Source of the DNA: Dasypus novemcinctus
Taxonomy: Eukaryota; Chordata; Mammalia; Cingulata; Dasypodidae
DNA: 64,000 bases
Direction: 5' to 3'
Assembly (NCBI RefSeq): GCF_030445035.2
Contig: NC_080682.1
Location: 35,880,770 to 35,944,769 of the forward strand
Shown here: piece by piece, positions 12,220 to 22,999 of the stretch
Layout of the letters: each line of letters starts with the position of its first letter
How positions within the stretch are numbered: the stretch's first letter is position 1
Made by a program: the position numbers and the translations under genes
The notes under the pieces: generated by a model
What the model was told of the DNA's origin: nothing
The model's input: the letters and a program-made list of their open reading frames with translations, nothing else
Database searches by the model: none

Positions 12220-12539
12220 GAGTTTAATAGATACCATAATTCAAGTAATAATATAATCTAGGTATTACATTAGATACTTTTCATATGCTCAATCAGCACA
12301 CCTCAATTAGCAAAAATATATAAAAAAATACTTTAAAATTTGAATTTAATAAGTTCAAATATGTAAATATAATAGAGTTGCTTCGGTCCCAGATGATTTA
12401 TCTCCAAACTTTCATACAGACATTCACATACACATACATGTTATACATAAATACACATACGTATTAACCATAACATTTACTTCTGCCACATTTTACATAT
12501 TTTCAGTATGTCTAGATGACATTCAAATGGGATCCTTTT

Positions 12540-12750
12540 ATTTCTCTTTAACTCTGCTATGAAAGCTGCAAATAGATGTGGAATGTCTCTGCCTCTCATG
12601 ATTCTTTTCTACAAAAAATTCTTGTAGGAATGGTTTTTGACAATACCTTGAATTAAAAGACACAGAAAAGACCCAGGGGGAAAGCTCCCATGGGCAATGT
12701 ACAGCAGCCAATGCATGTGTAGTTATAACTGCAGAAATAAAGCCCATATT
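12540..12750 (-). promoter_or_regulatory. Candidate OR upstream regulatory/5' exon block (unit 1 copy)
   Basis: This non-coding block is conserved with 56395-56600, upstream of the intact OR. Shared words include ATGTGGAATGTCT and GCAGAAATAAAGCC (in unit 3 TCAGAAATAAAGCC). It contains TCCCATGGG at 12686-12694, matching the Olf/Ebf core TCCCNNGGG. In unit 1 it lies only about 320 bp from the truncated OR, against about 2.3 kb in unit 3, which implies a deletion of the intervening DNA and the start of the coding exon. The regulatory role is inferred. Confidence 0.5.
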
Positions 12751-12819
12751 ATTTTACTGATTGTATGAAGTTTTAAGCCTTTTTCTTCTTTTTAAAAAAT
12801 AACATCAGGGGTTATGATA

Positions 12820-14040
12820 GGAATGTTTCTGTTACTTTTTTTTTCATTATTAAAAAATTCATTGAAGTATTTCACTCACACACGAACATACATGAACAAA
12901 AAGTGTATATTAATAGTTGTGAACTTACAAAATAAACATACATAGCATCATACAGAACTCTCATAACTCACCCTACCTCCAATACCTTGCATTTTTTGTT
13001 AAACACTTTAAACCAATGATTAAAGAACATTGTCAAAATATTACTACAAACCAAAGTATTTTCCCCCAACCCACCCTATTGTATTATTATCTTTATATCA
13101 TTTATATATGAACATACATAAACAATGAGTGTATAGTAAGAGTTGTGGGCTTACAAAGTAAACATTAATAACATTATATAGGGGTCCTATACATCAACCC
13201 TCCACCAACATCTTGCATTGTCATGAGACATTTGTTACAGATTATGAAAGAATATTGTCAAAATCTTACGACTAATTGTAGCCCTTATCTTACATTTGGT
13301 GTATTTTCCTCCTAACCCACCCTCTTATTATTTTTTAAATATATTTTTTTATGACAGAAGTTGTAAACTCATAAAACAATCATGCACATGTGTACAATTC
13401 CCAAACAACACTCCTCTATCAGCACACCATACTGTGGTGGAGCATTTGTTACAGATAAAATAATATTCTGATTGTTACCACATCCATAGTGTACATTTGG
13501 CACACATTCTCCATACTGCCCCATTATAAACACAGTACATCTTTGGCTTAGATGCAAGCATATTACATTATTACTGCTCACCACAGTGCATAGGTCACTC
13601 CAGCTGTATTTTTCCCATGCTTCTCCACATTCCCACCACCCTGCGGTAGTGACGTACATTTGCTTTAGCTCACAAAGGACTCTCTTGCATTTGTACCACC
13701 AACAGCAATTCTCATCCACCTCTTAGTTTATTGTGCTATTCAGTTCCTAGATTATTCTCTAGCATTCTGTCAATTAGTATTTACATCCCTAGACTACCAT
13801 TTTCAGCCACATTCACAATTTTTAAACTAGCTATTTAAATTAGCTATTTAAAATAAACTCGCTATTTGTTACCATCCACTATATATATTTCCACACTTTT
13901 ACATTAAAGCTAATGAGAACTTCTACATACATTAAACACCAGTAGTCCATCTCAGTCCTCCTCTTATCTCCTCTTAGAATTAACTACCTACTATAAGGGT
14001 TTAAAGATATTTACCCACAATTTCTTCTAATAGCTTTATG
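12820..14040 (-). mobile_element. L1/half-L1 3'UTR with internal tandem repeats
   Basis: The plus strand begins with a T-run (about 12833) representing the poly(A) end of a minus-strand element. A unit of about 210-250 bp, marked by CATAAACAATGAGTGTATAG-like and GTTACAGAT(T/G)A words, recurs at about 12850-13085, 13085-13330 and 13345-13560. The same sequence in plus orientation occurs at 63770-64000, and a minus copy occurs at 39702-39900. It is continuous with the ORF2 tail that follows. Confidence 0.75.
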
Positions 14041-14712
14041 GTTCTTGCTTTTATTTTTACGTTTTTTGATCCATTTTGAGTTAATTTTTGTAAAAAGTGT
14101 GAGATAGGAGTCCTCTTTCATTCTTTCAGCTATGGGTGTCTAATTCTTTCAGCATCATTTGTCAAATGGACTGTTCTGCCTGAGCTGTGTGGGTTTGCAG
14201 GCTAGTCAAATAATTATGTTACCATACATGTGAGGGTCTGTTTCTGAACCATCAGTTTGGTTCCATTGGCCTATGTGTCTGTCTTTATGCCAGTATCATG
14301 CTGTTTTTACAACTATAGCTAGGTAATATAATTTAAAATCTGGAAATGAGACTTCACTTTTCCTTTCTAAGATGTTTCTGGCTATTTGGGACACCTTACC
14401 TTTAAATAAATTTGATAATCATGTTTTCAATTTTAAAAAATGCTGGTGGACATTTTATCGGGATTGCATTGAATCTGTGTATCAATCTGAGTAGAATTTA
14501 CATCTTAGAGATATTTAGTCTTCTAATCCATGAGCATGGAATGTTCTTCCAGTTATTTCGGACTTTTTCTTTTAACATTGAGTTGCAGTTTTCTGAATAC
14601 AAACGCTTTACACCATTGGTTAAGTTTATTCCTATTTTATTTTTTCTGTCATCTTTTATTTTCCCCATGTTTTTGATACTTTTGTTTACTTTTATTGATA
14701 AAATCTTCATTT
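14041..14712 (-). pseudogene. L1 ORF2 C-terminal remnant within half-L1-like element
   Basis: The sequence matches, by recognition, an L1 ORF2 segment 3' of the RT domain (GATCCATTTTGAGTTAATTT, TTCCATTGGCCTATGTGTCT, GGGATTGCATTGAATCTGTG on the plus strand). It carries many stops. It is joined directly at about 14712 to an ORF1 C-terminus with no endonuclease or RT between them. That is the layout expected of half-L1 (HAL1) elements or of an L1 with a large internal deletion. Confidence 0.75.
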
Positions 14713-15400
14713 CTAGACTATCTTCCTGAATTTTCTTTCCTGTCTTTTCTTTTCAGGCTCTAGCACACCCTTTAGTATTTCCTGAAAATCCTGTCTCTTA
14801 GTTAGAAACTCTCTCAGTTTCTGTTTATCTGTGAATATTCTAATCTCATGCTCATTTTTGAAAGGCAATCTTGCTGGATATAAGATTCTTGTCTGGAAGT
14901 TTTTCTCTTGTAGTATCTTAAATATATCATACCGTTGTCTTCTTGCCTCTATGGTTTCTGGTGAGAAATCATAACTTAATCTTATTGGGTATCCCTTATA
15001 TATTATGCATTGCTTTTCTCTCACCATTCTCAGAATTCTCTTTGTCTTTGGCATTTGACATTCTGATTAGTATGTGTCTCAGAGTTAGTCTATTTGGATT
15101 TTTTTGAGTGGTAGCATGTTGTACTTTCTTGGACAGGGATATTTATGTCCTTCAATAGGGTTGGGAAATTTTCTAACATTATTTCTTCAAATATTCCTTC
15201 TGCCCCTTTTCCCTTCTCTTCTCCTTCTAGGACACCCATGATGCATATGTTTTTTGCAGTCATTTAGTTCCCCAAAACCTTGTTCATTTTTTTCCCATTC
15301 TTTTCTTCATCTGTTCTTTTGTATATTCACATTCAAAGGCCTTTTCTTTAAACTGACCAATCCTTTCTTCTTCCTCCTCACATCTGCTATTATATGATTC
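14713..15400 (-). pseudogene. L1/HAL1 ORF1 C-terminal half
   Basis: The open piece 14713-15054 translates to an ORF1p end: IIYKGYPIRLSYDFSPET, then NFQTRILYPARLPF. It resembles the C-terminal domain of the intact ORF1p at 2070-3038. Further upstream (15060-15330) the RRM is still recognisable but in broken frames. At about 15400 it is interrupted by the poly(A) end of another element, and ORF1 resumes near 17531. Confidence 0.82.
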
Positions 15401-17530
15401 CATTGTCTTTTCTTTCTTTTTCTTTTTTTTTCTTCTTTATTTTTTTAAATGTTACATTAAAAAAAATTGAGGTTCTCATATACCCCCCAGCCACCTCACG
15501 CCACTCTTCCCACATCAACAACCTCTTTCATCATCGTGGCACATTCATTGCATTTCGTGAATGCATTTTGGAGCACTGCTGCGCCACATTGATAGTGGTT
15601 TACATTGTAGTTTACACTCTCCCCCAGTCCACACAGTGGGCCAAGGCAGGTCATACAATGTCCAGCATCTGTTCATTCAGTACCACCCAGGACAACTCCA
15701 AGATCTGAAAACGCCCTCATATCATCTCCTCTTCCCTCTCCCTACCCTCAGCAACTACTCTGGCCACTTTCTCCACATCAATGTTACAATTTCTTTCATT
15801 ATTAATCACAATAGTTCCATAGTAGAATATCAGTAAGTACACTCTAATCCATACTCTGTTCCTCCAGCCTGTGGACCTTGTGATGGTTATGACCACTCCC
15901 CATCTATATCAAGAGGGGGCCTATATTCCACAAGGATGGTGGATGCAATATTCCTGCTTGCAGTTGTAGGCACTTTTGGGTCCCTGGTGTGGTGGTTGAC
16001 CTGTTTCACCTCCCTATTAACTGGCCAGGGTAAGTCCAATAAACCAAACGGTAGGAGTTGCAAGTTTCCTGAGGCTCAGAGCCTGGCTGTATCATGGACA
16101 ATCCAGAGATTCAGGTCTCCTGAGTATAAACTTACTCTAGCATCAACCACAGGTCCAGTAAAAGTAACAGAAGAGTCACGTGTAGAAAGGTCATATCTGA
16201 ATCCAACTCCATCACACTCAGGAACACAAACTCCAATGTAGGGCCAACTGGCATGGCATTGAACTCCAGAGCCATCTGCCATGACTGTAGAAACTGTGGG
16301 TCTCTGTAACCCTCAAGAGTACCAGTACCTGGGCTTCTATCTCTTTGGCTGTATCTGGGACCCTGCTTAGGCGTGCATAAGCATTACCCATCTGATGACC
16401 TCTCAACTCTTTTTTGGAGATTCATAGCCATATAAATTCATTTGTCCTTTCCATTTCCCCCTTTTATCCAAAGTCGTAAAGTGATTTGTAACTCCTAATA
16501 TTACATTATGGCTGATATATTCTCCTGGTCTGGGTTGACCCTTTTATTCAAGATCTTTTTGTAGTTACATCATCAGCTGGTACTTGGTAGTAATCCTTCA
16601 TGGCCAAGGAGGCTCATCCCTGGGAATCATGTCCCATGCTCATGGGAGGTGATGCATTTACATGCTGAGCTTGACTTAGAGAGTGGCCACATTTAGGCAA
16701 CGTGGAGGCTCTCAGAAGGTAACTCTAAGGCACCCTGCAGCTATAGGCTTAGTTCATATTTCAGGCACACAGGCTCATAATCATAGCTGTCAGCATCAAG
16801 GGCTCATTGTTGGACCATCTGTCTTTATCGGTCTTTGCCATTGCACTTGGGGGATTGTTGCTGTTCTATTGGAGAATGTGATAGTACTCCCCTGGCTAGG
16901 AACTCAGCACTCCCTCAGTTGTTGTTTTTAACTGAAACCACTATGAAAACATCCAAACATTTTTTTGTACCCTGTATACATGCCCTGGGGAACTCCCTCC
17001 CAACCATGTGCCCTCTATCAATAATACCCCACACCAGTGTTCCTCCCCTGCCATATTTGAACTTCTCTGTGGCCTGAAACTTCTTTAAAAATGAAGCCTA
17101 ATATATTGCCAGGTTCCATTAATAGTAAAATGGAATATAGTGAGGGGTTTAAAGGTTAGATATAGAATGCATATTAATTGAAAAAAATTAAAGTAAAAAT
17201 AAATTGGGATATCAAAAAATGAAATAATGAAAAAGCTTTGTTTTTGACATTGTGCCTTTAATCACTGCTATAGGTGTTGTGCTGTATGTACAATGGCAAC
17301 GTAATTTCTTCCATTTATTCTTCAGTGTATACATCCTTTCCTTTTTTTTTCTACTTATTCAGTTTGTCTTCACAAAAGTTTTAGATCACAGTAATTCATA
17401 TATACAATATATGGTACTCCCACATATCCAACATCAAACACTTTGTCCCTTCCCCAGCAATGATCTTTTTACATGTTTATATTATATTTGCTGCAGTTGA
17501 TGTACAGATATTGAAACAATAGCTTTCAAA
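15401..17530 (-). mobile_element. LINE 3'-end insertion(s) interrupting ORF1
   Basis: A T-rich start (15401-15450) marks a poly(A) tail of minus-strand sequence. The body shares diverged blocks with 31230-32260, 32506-33750 and, in plus orientation, 47800-48540. Examples are the GGTGGATGCAATATTCCTGC block at 15937 and the TAGAGAGTGGCCACATTTAG block at 16677. From about 17340 to 17530 a different LINE 3'-end type follows, so two insertions may be stacked. Short open frames here are not supported as genes. Confidence 0.7.
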
Positions 17531-18550
17531 CACGCTTCCATTTGGGTTTTTAAATTTCATTTATTGTGCCTTTCATTCCCATAAGTTCTGGTATTTTTCT
17601 ATGTGTGCTTTCAAATTCATTTTGCGCTCATCCAATGTCTTCTTAATGTTCTTAATCTCTTTAGCCATCTCACATAATTTATTAAGGATATTTGTTTGAA
17701 CATCTATGATTAGTTGTCTCAACTTCTTTATGTCATCAGTAGGCTTATTTTGTTGCTTTCACTGTGCCATATCTTCCCGTTTCTTGGTGTGGACTATAAT
17801 TTTTTGTTGGTGTCTTGGCATCAGGCTTACTAGAGTATTTATTTTGGGTGCAGTTTTTCTCTTTAGTTTAGGGCTTCCTGCCCTTTCTACCTTGCTGATT
17901 GTGCAGTAGGAGCCAAGGATGTAATTGGTGTTACAATCTATGGAGGCTCAAGCTGCCCTCATCGCCCCAGAGACCAATGAAGCTTCTCCCAACTTTCTCC
18001 TTTGCTAGAGGTAGGACAGAGTCACAGCTGTATGGAATAATCCACATTGTGCAGGACTAGACTGTAGCTTCCCAGAGAGAGTGATGACTCTTCGTGTTCA
18101 ATTCTCCCCTGCCTAGGGTAGGGATGGAGCTGCAGGTGTGGGCAGCAATCTATGCAGTGTTTCCAAGATGACTGTAGTTGCCCCTGTAGACTTCCAATTA
18201 TTCAGTCTGTGCCAGCCAAAGGTACCTGCAGTTATCTAGATAGAGTGGGGCAGGCCTGTCATCTTCCTCCCTGCCAGAGGTGGGGTTGAAGCCTAGGATA
18301 GGGCTGCAGGCCGATCTGGGTGAAAGAAACCATTTCCTACAGTCACTGTGATTTTTGATACTGGTTTCCCCTCAGGCTGGGGGCAGAGTAAAAATGTTGG
18401 CTACTGGCCTCTTTCTGACATGGACAAATTCACATCCTAGCTGTTTCTAAGGTTATACCTTAACTAGCCAAGTTTACTAATCCATAGTCAAAATCAGTGG
18501 ACAACTGTCTCCTCCTCCCCAGTTCTTGGGAAATGGAGCTTCTAATTCCA
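17531..18550 (-). pseudogene. Half-L1-like ORF1 N-terminus and 5'UTR
   Basis: 17531-17790 reads on the minus strand as a coiled-coil ORF1 start (repeated KEIKNIKKTLDE-like heptads) and is nearly the same as 63560-63765. 17790-18550 is GC-richer than its flanks, with blocks such as TTTCCAAGATGACTGTAG and CTGCCTAGGGTAGGGATGG that I associate with half-L1 5'UTRs. Together with 12820-15400 this forms one element lacking most of ORF2. Confidence 0.7.
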
Positions 18551-18554
18551 GTCA

Positions 18555-19700
18555 CAGATGTTGAACACCTTTTCATGTGATTTCTGGGCATTTGTATATC
18601 TTCTTCAGAGAAATGTATGTTCAAGTCTTTAACACATTTTTAAATTGGGTTTTTAAAAAATTTTATTGTTAAGTTGAAGGATTTCTTTATATATTCTGGA
18701 TATTAAACCTTTATGGGATATGTGGCTTCCAAGTAATTTTTCCCATTGTGTAGGTTGTTGTACTTTCACTGAAAAGTCCTGTGAGGTGTAAAAGTTTCTC
18801 ATTTTGATGAAACCTCATTCATATATTTTTTTTTAGTGTTGTTTGTGCGCCAGATATAAAGCTTAAGTAAACATTTTTTAATACAAAGTGCTAAAGATGT
18901 TTTCTGATGTTTTCTTCAATGAATTTTCTAGTTTTCCCTCTTATTATTTAGGTCTTTGATCCATTTTTAGTTGATTTAAAAAAATTTGTGTGTATTAGGC
19001 ATGAGATATGGGTCCTTTTTAATTTTTTTTTTTTTTTTTTTTTTGAAATGGAAGTCTATTTTTTTAAGAGACTTTTCTTTCCCAATTGAGCCATCTTTGA
19101 TCCTTTGTCAAAAATCATTTGCTGGGAAGTGGATTTGGCTCCACTGATAGGGCATCCACCTACCACATGGGAGGTCCAGGGTTCAATCTTCAGGACCTCC
19201 TGACCTGTGTGGTGAGCTGGCCCATGCACAGTGCTGATGTGCGCAAGGAGTGCTGTGCCACATAGAGGTGTCCCCCATGTGGAGCCCCACGTACAAGGAA
19301 TGTGTCTTGCAAGGAGAGTCACCCCATGTGAAAAAAGTACAGCCTGCTCAGGAGTGGTTGCCACACACATGGAGAGCTAATGCAGCAAGATGACACAACA
19401 AAAAGAGACACAGATTCCTGGTGCCACTGACAAGAATGCAAGTGGACACAGAAGAACACACAGTGAATGGACACAGAGAGCACACAACGGGGGGGGGGGG
19501 GGAGGGATGGAAGGCAGAGAAATAAATAAAAATAAATCTTTAAAAAAATCAATTGCTTATAAATGTGAGGATTGATTTCTGAATTCTCAGTTTGATTTGA
19601 TTGGTCTATATGTCTCTCTTTGTGCCAGTTATTGCAATTTTGATTACAGTGGTTTTGTGAAGTGTGAATCCTCCAATCTCATTCTTCGTTTTCATATGGA
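18555..19700 (-). mobile_element. Old L1 ORF2 3' segment split by a SINE
   Basis: Plus-strand text such as TTCATGTGATTTCTGGGCAT, GATATTAAACCTTTATGGGA and TTTGATTGGTCTATATGTCT is the reverse of L1 ORF2 near its 3' end. The reading is interrupted at 19110-19557 by a SINE with its duplication. No open frame survives. Confidence 0.78.
19124..19543 (+). mobile_element. DAS-type tRNA-derived SINE with target-site duplication
   Basis: It starts GGGAAGTGGATTTGGCTCC with a tRNA-like head and a B-box-like GGGTTCAATC near 19180. The unique body ends in an A-rich tail (AATAAATAAAAATAAATC) after a run of 16 G at about 19488. Flanks are AAAAATCATTTGCT (19110-19123) and AAAAATCAATTGCT (19544-19557), a 14-bp duplication with one mismatch. 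This SINE class is characteristic of Xenarthra and is the main taxonomic clue. Confidence 0.88.
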
Positions 19701-20450
19701 ACTGCACTAAGCAAACAGTAAACTCTAGATTAAACCATGGACTATATAAAATTATAAAAGTGTGCTTTCATCAATTGCAACAAATATTCCACACAAATAC
19801 AAGGTGTTAATAATAGGTTTGTATGTGGGAATCCTGTATTTTATGCTTGATTTTTCTTTAAAACCACATTCTCTATTTTTAAAAAACATCAGTAAATCTG
19901 TATTTTACAGTAATGTATATAGTTCAGATGAATTTCTTAGAAAATTATAATGATAACATTTTATGGAGAAAATATTGTGCAATTTAAGTTCATTATATCA
20001 ATTATCCTCACAAAAATGCACATATGAAAAATAAGTATTATAAGCTGTACTATTCAGATAAGGAAACAAAGTTTCTAGAGGCTAAAAACAGCTGAAACAG
20101 TAAGTAGCAGATCAAGACTTTGTGTCTTTCTTTAAGTGAAATAAATGGTTAATTCCAAGTTTCATTCTTGTTTTTAGGTTTCTTGAAAGTTAAGGAACCC
20201 TGAGGTAATGAAGGATTATAGCACTTCTAAATGAAGGATTTAAGAACCCAGTATTTTACTAATCATTCACCTCACCATAATGCCTAAGGTTGACCACGCT
20301 TCTCTCAAATTGGCCTGTATTAATATACAGAAAGAGGTAGCTGGTCATACTTCCTACTATCCTTCCCCACAAACACCCACAGGAATACTCATTAGAAAGG
20401 AATGAGGGGACCACATGTGTAAAGTGGAACAGTACCCAATCAATCCTTAA
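19700..20450 (+). mobile_element. L1 3' end fragment (about 19700-19910) and unassigned DNA
   Basis: 19700-19910 resembles an L1 3'UTR in plus orientation (TTGCAACAAATATTCCACAC, GGTGTTAATAATAGGTTTGT). From 19910 to about 20450 I recognise nothing definite. It is AT-rich with no coding frame. Confidence 0.5.
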
Positions 20451-21900
20451 TTCTTCTTGCTATTAGTCATTGCTATTGGTTTTGTTGCAAAACTTTTCAT
20501 TTTGATGAGGTCCAATTTATATATATATTAATGAGCATACCTTTGGAATTGCATTTAAGGACTTTTTGTCCAATCCAAGATCAAAAATTTCTTACCTCTG
20601 TTTTTGTTTCTGTTTTTTAAAATATTTTGTACTTTTGCACTTGATTATTATTTTTAGTTCTCTTTGAAGTAATTTTGTACATTATTTGAGGTAGAGTGTA
20701 AGGTTTAATTTATAATCATGAATGTCCAAATATTACATCATCATTTACTGCAAAGACTCCTTACTCCAGTCAGTTACAAAGAGAATTTTGTTGAAATTTA
20801 ACTGAGCATATATGTACAGTTCAGTTTCATTGATTGTCTATATGTATGAAAACATTACATCATTTTGATTGCCTGTATCTTCATAATATACCCTTATATC
20901 AGGCATTGTAAATTCTCAAAACTTGTTTTTTTTTTAAGTTGCAAACTAACCTAGATTTATTCACTTATATATGAATTTTAAAAATCAGGTTGTGTATTTA
21001 TACATAAAAATTATCAGGTTAGAATTTGTTCAGGATTTAACAAATTTGTTAGAATTTGTTTAGAGATTAATTTAGGAAGAATTAAAATCTTGATAATGTT
21101 GAGATATTCAGCTCTGAACAAAACATTCCTTTCTTTTTGTTAAGGTCCTTTTTAAAAATATCAGCATAATTACATTGTCAATGTACATTTCCTGCACCAT
21201 ATCATGTCACAATTATCCATATATTTCATATATTGATGTTGTTATAAATGACTTTTTTTGGGTTGATTTGTGTGTCCCCCCCTTCAAGTCCTAAACCCTA
21301 TTCCTGTGAATGTGACCTTATTTGGAAATAGGGTCTTTGAAGATGTAGCTACTTAAAATGAGATATATATGGATTGGACTGGGCATTATCTAACATGACC
21401 TCCTTATACAATAAGGAAAATTTGATTATAGAGTCTGGCAAGGGAAAGAAGGCTATGTGGAGACGGAAGCAAAGATTGTAAAGATGCACTTAAAGCTAAG
21501 GTACACAAAGGATGGCCGGCAATCCCAAGAAGCTAGAGGATTCCTGGATGTATTCTCATCTCAGCTAAGCTTTCTGAGGGAGCATGGTCCTAATGAGAAA
21601 TTGATTTTGGACTTTGAGCCTCCAGAAATGTTAGAAAATAAATTTCCATTGTTTTTTGCAACCTATTTTGTGAGACTTTGCTACAGCAGCTCTAGGAATT
21701 TAAAAGTGATTATATAAAATATAAATTCCTGATTCTTTTACTAGTCCCAGATGAAAATTGATTTTTGTATATTGAACTTATTTTGTAACTCTGTTAAACT
21801 CTCTCATTAAAAAAAGGCCAACCCAGAAGTAAAACTGTTTGCATTATAGATGATATGATCATGCATGCAGAAAATGTGATGGAATGTATAGAAGCCACTG
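20451..21900. mobile_element. Ancient L1 ORF2 fragments around an MLT1-like LTR
   Basis: 20490-21170 and 21710-21800 read as reversed L1 ORF2 (minus). 21810-21900 (CCAGAAGTAAAACTGTTTGC, then GATGATATGATCATGCATGC) reads as L1 ORF2 in plus orientation. All are heavily mutated. Confidence 0.6.
21262..21700 (+). mobile_element. MLT1-like MaLR LTR
   Basis: It contains diagnostic MLT1 LTR blocks in plus orientation: TGTGACCTTATTTGGAAATA, GGGTCTTTGAAGATGTAG, GGCTATGTGGAGACGGAAGC, GCCTCCAGAAATGTTAG and AATAAATTTCCATTGTTTT. The open frame of 86 codons crossing it (21457-21717) is accidental. Confidence 0.88.
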
Positions 21901-22999
21901 TAATTCATAATTAGGAGAGAAATGCTGGTAAGAGAATGAGATCTGGACATATTTTTATATAATTGGTATTAGTTCTTCTTTGACATATTATAGAATGCAA
22001 TAGTCCATCAATTTGAACATTGGATTTCATGGTTGGAAGAGTTTATATGAAAAAATCCCTGAATCTAGTTATTATTATTATTAAGATAATCAGTTATTTA
22101 TTTTAATGACCCTTTGTAACTTACACCATTGAAAGTAGGTTGTACATTGTCTTTAAACTGTTGGATTTATTTGCCTCAATACAATTCCCCTTGGTATCTT
22201 TTAAAAATCTATGGCTATATAGATTTATCATCACTAAGATATAAAAACAAGGAGTTTGGTAAATAATCATTTAAGTATTCTAGGTATCAAGATTTAGTTC
22301 CAATGTGGATACCCTGGGAGGTCACTCTCCCTGGGGCTTTGTCCAGGTGGCACAGGGGAACATAGGGCTCAGCCAAGTGATGTAAAGTCCCATTCCACAA
22401 AGTTGGAGATGAAGATGGGCTCTCGAGCCTGCACCTGCATATTCCTACAGCTTGTCAGAGTCCTATGGACAGTAACTGTGGAGACAAACCTTGCAGGAAA
22501 CAGTTCTCTCTAGCATCCCAATCTGTATCTAGGGTCAGTTTACCGTGTGTCCAAAGTGTACCATGTGTGCACTTTGTCTTGTTTTTAATCTATTGTGAAT
22601 TGCATTTATACTTTTACCTTTGTTTCACAGAATTCTCAAAAGAATTCCAAAATCCCTCAGATCTGAGGAGAGAAGAGGAGCAAAGCCTTGACACTGAAAT
22701 ACGAAGTAGGAAAGTGGATCCTATACTATCTTTCTTTTTTATTTATTAAATTGTCTTTCCTTTTAAAGATACATAGATCACAAAAAAATGTTACACTGAA
22801 AAATATAAGAGGTTCCCACATAGCCCACCCACCCCACTCCTCGCACATGAAGGGTTTGAAAATTGGCACACATATCTCTATGTCTGGCTTTTTAAAAAAC
22901 TGAGTAAATCAAAGAATTCCAGCCTTAAAGATAGAATCGTGGGAATTGGCGAGAAATGAAAATTTTCAGGTCACGCCAAAATCATATACCAGTTTTAAT
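21901..22999. other. Mostly unassigned DNA with a small LINE 3'-end piece
   Basis: 22735-22860 is a minus-strand LINE 3' end of the type at 15.4 and 32.5 kb (AAATGTTACACTGAAAAATA, then CCCACATAGCCCACCCACCC). 22260-22720 is GC-richer and may be an old LTR or ERV leader, but I cannot assign it. There is no supported gene. Confidence 0.4.

Larger units (their letters stand above)
9040..12820. repeat. OR duplication unit 1
   Basis: Non-coding blocks here align by eye with unit 2 (about 24930-27900) and unit 3 (about 50300-54100). Examples are the TTCCAGAGGTTTCCATGG block at about 9855 (also 25776 and 51577), the TTAGAAAGAACAACTAGCAA block at 9460 (also 25355), and the CATAATATTACC block at about 10910 (also 52630). 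In every unit these lie 3' of an OR sequence on the minus strand. Units 1 and 2 look closer to each other than to unit 3. Apart from the OR pseudogene and upstream block I see no coding capacity in 9040-11430. Confidence 0.8.

Noticed and set aside
19150-19220. A tRNA gene
   Set aside because: The B-box-like sequence belongs to the SINE head; the cloverleaf is degenerate and followed by the SINE body.
19056-19575. Open frames of 60-104 codons across the SINE at 19.1 kb
   Set aside because: They follow the SINE body and its G16 tract; no coding evidence.
21457-21717. 86-codon open frame
   Set aside because: It lies inside an MLT1-like LTR and follows the LTR sequence, not a gene.
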